Part shown: positions 23,674 through 29,163 of the stretch, one piece after another
Layout: every line of letters begins with the position of its first letter
How positions within the stretch are numbered: the first letter of the stretch is position 1
Virus record (IMG/VR): IMGVR_UViG_3300027782_000281
Location: 1-29,163 of that record
Strand: one strand, 5' to 3'
Source: a virus
Length of the DNA: 29,163 nt
Notes under the pieces: model-generated
The model's input: only the letters and a program-made list of their open reading frames with translations
Told to the model about the DNA's origin: nothing
The model's database searches: none
Position numbers and translations under genes: made by a program

Positions 23674-23741
23674 TGATTGATTTTCTAATGAAATCTATTT
23701 TAGTTTGCTTAAGACCCCTACTGCTCCCGTGGGGGTCTTTT
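23674..23741 (+). ncRNA. Candidate small RNA (promoter to terminator, about 68 bases)
   Basis: Between the promoter at 23639-23669 and the terminator ending at 23741 there is no gene of normal length. A transcript of about 68 bases is expected. A 32-codon frame at 23688-23786 crosses the terminator stem and encodes a hydrophobic peptide beginning MKSILVCLRP; it could be an attenuator leader but is not convincing. RNA family unknown. Confidence 0.4.
23711..23741 (+). terminator. Intrinsic terminator
   Basis: AAGACCCC (23711-23718) pairs with GGGGTCTT (23732-23739) in eight bases, loop of 13, followed by TT(T)C. G+C-rich stem in an A/T-rich gap. Confidence 0.8.
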
Positions 23742-23760
23742 CATATAGTTAATCAATTAA

Positions 23761-23768
23761 TATATTTA
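23761..23768 (+). promoter_or_regulatory. Second promoter box TATATTTA before the coiled-coil gene
   Basis: Part of the 17-base near-copy (23753-23769) of the upstream promoter. The -33 region here is T-rich without TTG. The ATG at 23776 is eight bases after the box, so the mRNA would be leaderless or nearly so. Weaker than the first copy. Confidence 0.4.
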
Positions 23769-23775
23769 TTTCAAT

Positions 23776-24036
23776 ATGAACGATAACCTAATTTTATTAG
23801 TTTCCAACGCACTTACAGGAATTGCTGCATTCTTTGTATCAAGGAAACAACAACAAACTATATTGGAAAATTCAATACTGGATAACTTATCCAAGAGTAT
23901 TGGAGTGTATCAAACGATTATAGAAGATTTAAAGGTAGAAATACACGAGCTTAATGTTAAAGTGGTTAAACTTGAAGAAAAGGTAACCAAGCTTATGGAT
24001 GAAAATAAGAAATTAAGAAGCCAATCCAATAAATAA
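23776..24036 (+). CDS. Membrane-anchored coiled-coil protein, candidate lysis protein
   Basis: 86 aa. A single hydrophobic segment at about 4-22 (LILLVSNALTGIAAFFVSR) is followed by a long heptad coiled coil with LKVEIHELNVKVVKLEEKV and a Lys/Asn tail. N-terminal anchor plus coiled coil suits a holin-type or membrane-organising protein. No endolysin was found anywhere in the genome, so this is the best visible lysis candidate, by inference only. It has its own promoter box and is followed by a terminator. Confidence 0.6.
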   Translation: MNDNLILLVSNALTGIAAFFVSRKQQQTILENSILDNLSKSIGVYQTIIEDLKVEIHELNVKVVKLEEKVTKLMDENKKLRSQSNK

Positions 24037-24063
24037 GTACCAAGATTTACTTATGAATTAATT

Positions 24064-24094
24064 ACCCTTATATTTAATTATATAGGGGTTTTTT
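24064..24094 (+). terminator. Intrinsic terminator after the coiled-coil gene
   Basis: ACCCTTATAT (24064-24073) pairs with ATATAGGGGT (24080-24089), ten bases with one G-U, loop TTAATT, then TTTTT. Confidence 0.85.
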
Positions 24095-24112
24095 ATTATT
24101 AAACTACATTAA

Positions 24113-24370
24113 ATGGAACTCAAAGACCAAATACAGAAATACTTTAAATTAAGCGATAAGGAAAAAAGTGATGTCCTTGTTCAAATAATCCGTATATACA
24201 CCAGTCAAAATCAAATTAAGTATAATGGATTAATGAAGATAAGAGACCTTATTGATATTGATATTGAGATTTATAAAGAAGAAGATGAGTTTGAATTGGT
24301 TCAAGCCCTAACAGATATAAAAGAAGCAATAGCTGAAATAGAACAAGAAATGAGAAATGGACTTGAATGA
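24113..24370 (+). CDS. Small acidic helical protein
   Basis: 85 aa, almost entirely helical and acidic ([41 protein letters not shown]). Not recognised. It overlaps the following HNH gene by 14 bases. It begins 18 bases after the terminator T-run, with the start codon in ATTAA ATG. Confidence 0.55.
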   Translation: MELKDQIQKYFKLSDKEKSDVLVQIIRIYTSQNQIKYNGLMKIRDLIDIDIEIYKEEDEFELVQALTDIKEAIAEIEQEMRNGLE

Positions 24371-24692
24371 TTTATATATAACAAGAGATGGTAGAGTATT
24401 CTTAGATGGAGTTGAAAAAAAACAACATACTCATTCAAAGGGATATAAAAGAATATCATTCAACAATACTGATTATTTTGTTCATAGATTAGTTGCGATG
24501 ATGTATATTCCAAATCCTGAAAATAAGAAACAAATAAATCATAAAGATGGAAATAAAACAAATAATCACTACTCCAATTTAGAATGGGTTACGAACTACG
24601 AAAATCATTTACATGCAGTAGAATTAGGATTATGGGTTTATAACCATCCATACAAACATAAAAAAACATATAAGAACAATGGGCGGCTGTAA
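24357..24692 (+). CDS. HNH endonuclease
   Basis: 111 aa. Conserved HNH motif: [20 protein letters not shown] with H43, then [10 protein letters not shown] (N61 H62 and D64 in the catalytic core) and NLEWVT. Residues 1-40 form a small N-terminal part seen in phage HNH proteins. HNH genes beside terminase often help DNA packaging (as HK97 gp74) or act as free-standing homing nucleases. Position just upstream of the terminase genes supports packaging help. It overlaps both neighbours by 14 bases. Confidence 0.8.
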   Translation: MDLNDLYITRDGRVFLDGVEKKQHTHSKGYKRISFNNTDYFVHRLVAMMYIPNPENKKQINHKDGNKTNNHYSNLEWVTNYENHLHAVELGLWVYNHPYKHKKTYKNNGRL

Positions 24693-24951
24693 CTGTAAAG
24701 GAAAAGGAACAAAACAAATGATTAACAATCTTAATTCACCTGACCATATTCAATATGCAAAGGATGTCTATAACAGGGTTGTTTTACATAATACAACACA
24801 AGAGTTCAGTGATGTAGATAAAGTTGAAATTATAGGGGCGTATGCAACTCTATATCCCGCTTCAAGTCAGACACCAAGCATTGAAGAAGCAATAAACAAA
24901 ATCAAAGAGGGAATTGAACTTTTTGATGTAAAATATACAAGAAGAAAATAA
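24679..24951 (+). CDS. Small Cys-Gly-start protein near terminase, function unknown
   Basis: 90 aa, begins [20 protein letters not shown]. The N-terminal 'GCxCKGKG' motif with a helical body is seen in small proteins beside packaging genes in Bacteroidota phages. The two Cys near the N-terminus could bind metal. It overlaps the HNH gene by 14 bases and the small terminase start by one base. No known function. Confidence 0.6.
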   Translation: MGGCNCKGKGTKQMINNLNSPDHIQYAKDVYNRVVLHNTTQEFSDVDKVEIIGAYATLYPASSQTPSIEEAINKIKEGIELFDVKYTRRK

Positions 24952-25364
24952 TGGAAGAAAATAAAAGAAAACCAGGTAGACCAAAGGCTGATTATAAATT
25001 ACCTGATGGTTGGAGACAAATCATAATTGATAGTGGAAGACAGGGTAGACATATAACAGATTTTTTAATAATCTTAGGTGTTACATTTGACCAACATTAC
25101 ACAATGATGGAAAGAAATAAGGAGTATTCCTCAGCCGTTCAGGACTATCAAAAATATTGTGAACAATATTGGTATAATTTGGCTTATGCTTCTATGTCAT
25201 CAAATGGTGGGGCACAATTCAATTCTAAACTATGGAGTTTGATTGTCCGTAATAAGTTCCCCAAACATTGGAGTGAATCAACCAGAGTTGATGTAACAAC
25301 TCAAGGTGATAAAATAACTGATGATAAGAACATTACAATAGAGATTATAAAACCAAAAGATTAA
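24951..25364 (+). CDS. Terminase small subunit
   Basis: 137 aa. The basic N-terminal part RKPGRPK resembles an AT-hook and leads into a helix-turn-helix, HITDFLIILGVTFDQHYTMM. A helical middle contains QYWYNLAYASMSSNGGAQFN and the fold ends NKFPKHWSESTRVDVTTQGD, all typical of TerS in Bacteroidota phages. It binds DNA at the packaging start and hands it to TerL. The methyltransferase gene starts three bases after its stop. Confidence 0.8.
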   Translation: MEENKRKPGRPKADYKLPDGWRQIIIDSGRQGRHITDFLIILGVTFDQHYTMMERNKEYSSAVQDYQKYCEQYWYNLAYASMSSNGGAQFNSKLWSLIVRNKFPKHWSESTRVDVTTQGDKITDDKNITIEIIKPKD

Positions 25365-25367
25365 ATT

Positions 25368-26645
25368 ATGGAACAACATTTATTAAATGGAGATAGTGCG
25401 GAGGTACTAAAAACACTCAAAGATAATAGTGTAGATTTACTAGCCACAGACCCGCCATACGGAATTGAGTTTATGGGTAAAAGTTGGGATAAAGTTTTAC
25501 CACCAACAAACATTTGGCAAGAGTGTTATAGGGTATTAAAACCTGGTTCATTCATCGCAGTTATGTCCTCACCAAGAAGTGATGTGTTGTATAGGATGAT
25601 TAAGGACTTGGAAGATGCGGGGTTTGATATGAGTTTCAGTCCAATTATGTGGACTTATCATACAGGGTTTCCAAAAGCGTCAGATACAAGTAAGATGATT
25701 GATAAAAGAAAAGGTAGAATAACCCACTCAACTTTACAACTTAAACAAATCATTATTGACTACTTTAATAAAAGAGATATAACAAAAAAGTTATTTGATG
25801 ACTTATGTGAGTTTAAGGCATCATCATACATGAGAACTGAAAGTAGGGAAGATGATGGTTGGGGTGAAGCAGTACCTTCTAATGAAAAGTGGGATAAAAT
25901 AAAAGAGGTTTTACATATTGATACTAATGAATATGATGAATTATTTTATGAGGCTCAAAGAGAAAGTATTGGTAAAAGTTCAAGTGGAATAGGAAAGGCA
26001 TTTACAAAAGGAGGATGGAATAGTGAAACTATGGAGTTTGATATTACAGAACCATCAACAGATTTGGCCAAAAAGTATGAAGGTAGTAAATTAGGTTTCC
26101 AACCAAAACCTGCCGTGGAACATATTATTATTGGTATGAAACCACACGGGTCAAAAAGTTATATTGATAATGTATTAAACTTTGAGGCATTACCTGATAA
26201 TATCAAAATGACTTATCCATTTATTCAAGTTCCAAAACCAGCAAAGAAGGAAAAGGATTTGGGTATGATGGGTGAAGGTAAGAAAGAAACTATGTTTGCT
26301 AATGAAAATGGTGAAAAACAACTTGGTAGAGCAACACTACCAGGAAACGAACATCAACCAAAAGAGGTTCAACCTAAAAAGAATATACACCCCACCACAA
26401 AACCTGTTAAACTAATGTCCTATATCATCACCTTATTCACAAGGGAAGGGGATTGGGTATTAGACCCATTCTTGGGTAGTGGAACAACTGGTTTAGCATC
26501 AAAACTTATCAACAGACATTTTGTCGGTATAGAAAGGGAAAAAGAATACTTTGATATATGTGAAGAAAGATTATCTGTATCAAGGGAAGAATTGGTAAAG
26601 TTCTTTAAGATGGAAAAAGACACACAGACAAAGTTGGACTTATGA
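25368..26645 (+). CDS. DNA adenine/cytosine-N4 methyltransferase (beta-type order) lacking its internal variable module
   Basis: 425 aa. Motif IV is DPPYG (D28-G32), motif I is DPFLGSGTTG (366-375), and HPTTKP is at 341-346; the order IV before I is the beta class. The substrate-specificity region normally lies between them. Related phage methyltransferases carry, after the SYIDNVL-type stretch, a segment 'GGxNIDxCRI ... GRFPANLL ... SRYFDLDKWF' before VPKxxKKEK. Here residues 264-270 (SYIDNVL) are joined by a short stretch to FIQVPKPAKKEKDLG (285-299), and that segment is absent. It is encoded instead by the next two genes. Probably protects phage DNA. Confidence 0.8.
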   Translation: MEQHLLNGDSAEVLKTLKDNSVDLLATDPPYGIEFMGKSWDKVLPPTNIWQECYRVLKPGSFIAVMSSPRSDVLYRMIKDLEDAGFDMSFSPIMWTYHTGFPKASDTSKMIDKRKGRITHSTLQLKQIIIDYFNKRDITKKLFDDLCEFKASSYMRTESREDDGWGEAVPSNEKWDKIKEVLHIDTNEYDELFYEAQRESIGKSSSGIGKAFTKGGWNSETMEFDITEPSTDLAKKYEGSKLGFQPKPAVEHIIIGMKPHGSKSYIDNVLNFEALPDNIKMTYPFIQVPKPAKKEKDLGMMGEGKKETMFANENGEKQLGRATLPGNEHQPKEVQPKKNIHPTTKPVKLMSYIITLFTREGDWVLDPFLGSGTTGLASKLINRHFVGIEREKEYFDICEERLSVSREELVKFFKMEKDTQTKLDL

Positions 26646-27037
26646 AATACTCTAAAGGAATAATGTGGTTAGATGATTGTAGAATACCATTTGTTGATGA
26701 GATTGAAAATAATATTGTTTTTGATAGAAGTGGTAAGGGTGGATACAGAAAAGAATTAGTTGGTTGTGAAATAAAAGAAGATTATAATTGGAAAAAACAA
26801 CAAGGTAGATTTACACCAAACCTACTGGTATGTGATGATATGTTAAATGATGGTAATATTGGTGGTGGGGGTAAACATAGTGGTGTTATAAAAAGAAAAA
26901 GAAAGGGGTATAAATTAAATCCAAATAGTGATAATTTACACTCAACAAGTCCAGACAACTATGGAGATAAAGGAACAAATAGTAGATACTATGACTTGGA
27001 TAAATGGTTTGATAAAGTAATAGATGAGATACAGTAA
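26642..27037 (+). CDS. Stand-alone methyltransferase variable module A
   Basis: 131 aa. Begins MKYSKGIMWLDDCRIPFV; block 2 is GRFTPNLLVCDDMLNDG (55-71) and block 3 starts DKGTNSRYYDLDKWFD (109-124), ending KVIDEIQ. These are the segments that related methyltransferases keep inside the protein between the SYIDNVL and VPKPxKKEK parts. Two intervening stretches (19-54 and 72-108) are unrelated to those of gene B. The gene overlaps the methyltransferase stop by four bases (ATGA), so it is probably co-translated. I infer a separately encoded specificity part. Confidence 0.6.
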   Translation: MKYSKGIMWLDDCRIPFVDEIENNIVFDRSGKGGYRKELVGCEIKEDYNWKKQQGRFTPNLLVCDDMLNDGNIGGGGKHSGVIKRKRKGYKLNPNSDNLHSTSPDNYGDKGTNSRYYDLDKWFDKVIDEIQ

Positions 27038-27407
27038 AGGTATAATGTGGTTAGATGATTGTAGGATTCCATTTGTTGGAACTGATACCACTAATGCTGG
27101 TAAAAGAACTTGTAATATCTTTGAAACAGAATATCAAAGTGGGGGAAATGGTAGTCCTGATTATGAAACAAACCCAAAAGGTAGATTCACACCAAACCTA
27201 CTGGTATGTGATGATATGTTAAATGATGGTAGTGTTAGTAAATCAACAAAAGTAAAATCACCACTTTTAGATATTACTGGTGGTTCATATAACAACGCAA
27301 AAGGTAATACAAATAAAATTACAGAAAGAGGTGTTAATGATAAAGGAACAAATAGTAGATACTACGACCTTGATAAATGGTTTGATAAAGTTATTGATAG
27401 TTTATGA
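27024..27407 (+). CDS. Stand-alone methyltransferase variable module B
   Basis: 127 aa, tandem paralogue of the gene before it (14-base overlap). Conserved blocks: residues 1-18 (17 of 18 identical, K2R), GRFTPNLLVCDDMLNDG (53-69) and DKGTNSRYYDLDKWFD (106-121). The variable stretches 19-52 and 70-105 share no visible similarity with module A. Its stop overlaps the TerL start (ATGA). It may give the methyltransferase a second target or loop set. Loss-of-function remnants are the alternative, but both frames are intact with tight overlaps. Confidence 0.6.
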   Translation: MRYSKGIMWLDDCRIPFVGTDTTNAGKRTCNIFETEYQSGGNGSPDYETNPKGRFTPNLLVCDDMLNDGSVSKSTKVKSPLLDITGGSYNNAKGNTNKITERGVNDKGTNSRYYDLDKWFDKVIDSL

Positions 27408-28564
27408 GGTTTCAAGTAACACAGGTATGGGAAGATATCCACAACGCAGTAGAACAAGATAAGAGATATATCTTTTTGAGGGGTTCATCTCGTTCATCAA
27501 AAACCATATCAGCACTTCAAATGATAGTCGTAGAAGCTCTTAAGAACCCCAAGACGACCATAACTATTGCTCGTGAGACCCAAGTATCATTAAGACATAC
27601 AATCCTCCCAGACTTCAAGTTTGTGATGGAGGAGATTGGACTATGGGATACAGGAGTATTTCAAAAACAGGAGTTTGTTTATACATTTTCAAATGGTTCA
27701 TTAATCAGGTTTATTGGATTGGATGATTCAACTGGTAAGTTAAAGGGATTCAAGTCAGACATCATTCTAATTGATGAGGTCAATACCATTGAAAAGAACT
27801 CATTCATTCAAATGGATATTCGTTGTTCAAGATATATTATGGCTCTATACAACCCTGAAATACCAATTGACTGGTGGGGACTTGAGTATGAAGCAAAAGA
27901 CAATGGATGTATGTTACACTCAACTTGGAGAATGAACTCGTTCCTTGATGAAAGAACAATACAAGCAATTCAAGAATTGGTTGAAATAGACCCTGATATG
28001 GCAAAGATATATGGTGAGGGATTAATTGTTGAACCAAGAGAAAAAATCTTTACACAACCAGAAACTTATTCACAATTACCAAATCACATTAGGGAAAAAT
28101 ATTACGCAATTGACTTTGGTTTTAGTAATGATGAATGTGCTGTAATTGAAGTAAATGTGGATGGTAGGAATTTATATGTCAGACAAATATTATATCAATT
28201 AGGATTAACCAATGAAGACTTGGCATTCAGGTTAAAAGATTTAGGAATAGACAGGAATGTGAATATCGTAGCTGATTCAGCAGAACCCAAGTCAATTGAA
28301 GAATTAAAACGCCAAAGGTTAAACATCAGACCAGTATCCAAGACAAGTATTTTATATGGGATACAAAAGATGAAACAATTTAAAATATATCTACACGAAG
28401 AAAGTGTGGATTTAATAAGTGAATTTTCAAATTATAAGTTTAAGAAAGACAGGACAGGAGCCATAACAAATACGACTACAGGAAAAGACCACGGCATTGA
28501 TGCCCTGAAATATGCTGTAGTTCAATTTTTAGACAAACCAAAATCAAAAATAACAATAGTATGA
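27404..28564 (+). CDS. Terminase large subunit
   Basis: 386 aa. Walker A at 27-34 (GSSRSSKT), Walker B ILIDEV (D124, E125), then a nuclease domain with D237 (YYAIDFGF), D291 (VADSAEP) and D362/D366 (KDHGIDALKY), the RNase H-like acidic set. Motor ATPase and nuclease that fills the prohead with DNA. It is short for the family but complete. It overlaps both neighbours by four bases (ATGA), indicating a tight operon. Confidence 0.93.
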   Translation: MRFQVTQVWEDIHNAVEQDKRYIFLRGSSRSSKTISALQMIVVEALKNPKTTITIARETQVSLRHTILPDFKFVMEEIGLWDTGVFQKQEFVYTFSNGSLIRFIGLDDSTGKLKGFKSDIILIDEVNTIEKNSFIQMDIRCSRYIMALYNPEIPIDWWGLEYEAKDNGCMLHSTWRMNSFLDERTIQAIQELVEIDPDMAKIYGEGLIVEPREKIFTQPETYSQLPNHIREKYYAIDFGFSNDECAVIEVNVDGRNLYVRQILYQLGLTNEDLAFRLKDLGIDRNVNIVADSAEPKSIEELKRQRLNIRPVSKTSILYGIQKMKQFKIYLHEESVDLISEFSNYKFKKDRTGAITNTTTGKDHGIDALKYAVVQFLDKPKSKITIV

Positions 28565-29163
28565 TAGAATTAGTAGTAGACAACGAAGTAGTAAATGTCC
28601 CTGAAGAGATTAACATCGGGATGTATCAACAGATTAATTTAAACCCAGTGAAGTATAAGAACCCACTTCAACTGATAAGCCTATTCACCAATATGACAGT
28701 TCACGAATTAAAGAACTTACAGAAAGACCAAGTGGAACTAATTGAAGGTTTTTTATCATCAAGGTTAGTATTCCCTGATGATAACAAATTGGTAATGACC
28801 TTTGAACATAATGGTATTGAATATGGATTAGAGAACGACTGGTCAAAACTAGCATTTGGAGCATGGGTAGATTTTGAAGTATATTGTGCTGATGACAAGA
28901 TATATGATAACCTACATAAGATTATGGCAGTTCTTTATAGACCTGTAATATCAAAAGATAAGAAGAACCCATTAAAGTATAAGATTGCCCCATACAAGTC
29001 AGAAGAGATTGAAGAAAGAGCTGAGATAATGAAACTCGTCCCTGTATCAATATGGATGGGAGCATCGGTTTTTTTTTTGGAAATCGTAAACATATACATA
29101 ACCTCTATAAAGAATTCTTTGGAGTTGACCCTGAAGATACAACAGAGAACAGCAAAGGCTTGG
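28561..29163 (+). CDS. Tail-assembly-chaperone-like protein, N-terminal part (continues at position 1)
   Basis: The ATG overlaps the stop of the large terminase gene by four bases (ATGA). The frame is open to the window end and continues in phase from position 1 to the stop at 259-261, giving 234 aa in the zero frame. The sequence is a mixed acidic helical protein with conserved-looking stretches NPLQLISLFTNM, KIMAVLYRP and YKIAPY, of a type common in Bacteroidota phages near the tail genes. I infer a tail assembly chaperone from the T10 slip site and the second open frame behind it, the arrangement known from lambda G/GT. It lies about 6 kb upstream of the tape measure rather than directly before it, so the role is tentative. 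Confidence 0.6.
   Translation, partial: MIELVVDNEVVNVPEEINIGMYQQINLNPVKYKNPLQLISLFTNMTVHELKNLQKDQVELIEGFLSSRLVFPDDNKLVMTFEHNGIEYGLENDWSKLAFGAWVDFEVYCADDKIYDNLHKIMAVLYRPVISKDKKNPLKYKIAPYKSEEIEERAEIMKLVPVSIWMGASVFFLEIVNIYITSIKNSLELTLKIQQRTAKAW
29005..29163. repeat. Terminal redundancy, right copy
   Basis: Right copy of the 159-base end repeat, identical to 1-159 except C29037 versus A33 (synonymous Leu codon). The homopolymer of ten T is present in both copies (65-74 and 29069-29078). Confidence 0.9.

Noticed and set aside
23688-23786. 32-codon hydrophobic frame (MKSILVCLRP...)
   Set aside because: It crosses a strong terminator stem and ends inside the next gene; composition follows from the hairpin. 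Kept only as a remote attenuator idea.
29005-29163. Integration site or insertion element target duplication
   Set aside because: The repeat lies at the exact window ends, within one continuous gene, which fits a circular map much better.

Overview
This window looks like the complete genome of a small tailed phage (Caudoviricetes, long-tailed siphovirus-like) that infects a member of the Bacteroidota, probably a Flavobacterium-like host. The last 159 bases (29005-29163) repeat the first 159 (1-159) with one synonymous difference. The unique unit is therefore 29,004 bp, circular or circularly permuted, and one gene runs across the join. Evidence for the host: the DNA is AT-rich, genes are preceded by A-rich leaders instead of Shine-Dalgarno sequences, several promoters fit the Bacteroidota pattern TTTG-N19/20-TAnnTTTG, and the tail and head proteins belong to families typical of Bacteroidota phages.

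Layout, read as a circle. (1) 21927-24692: a rightward block with a 47-aa protein, a helix-turn-helix protein, a replication-initiator-like protein with hexamer repeats inside its gene, an unknown 190-aa-class protein, a promoter/terminator pair with no clear gene, a membrane-anchored coiled-coil protein, and an HNH endonuclease. (2) 24679-28564: a small Cys-Gly protein, small terminase, a DNA methyltransferase, two tandem small genes that look like the variable module missing from that methyltransferase, and large terminase. (3) 28561 through the join to 12076: a gene with a T10 slip site and a -1 extension, tail completion proteins, three tail-tip/hub-type proteins, the tape measure, and a prohead protease fusion with a HAD-like domain. 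(4) 12147-20470: scaffold, major capsid, probable tail tube, Pro/Thr-linker fibre-like proteins, portal and head-tail connector. (5) 20467-21825: four small leftward genes with their own promoters and terminators, two of them related zinc-binding proteins.

How it works together: most rightward genes overlap by 4-14 bases or abut, so they are probably transcribed as long operons. Capsid and probable tail tube are each followed by strong hairpins, as expected for the most abundant virion proteins. No integrase, repressor, DNA polymerase, helicase or endolysin was recognised, so replication appears to lean on the host and the lysis mechanism is unclear.

The most unusual feature is the methyltransferase locus. 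The methyltransferase lacks an internal segment that family members normally carry, and two separate in-frame genes immediately downstream carry that segment. Their three conserved blocks are nearly identical while the two intervening segments are unrelated, which suggests exchangeable specificity modules. All assignments are from reading the sequence; no database search was run.
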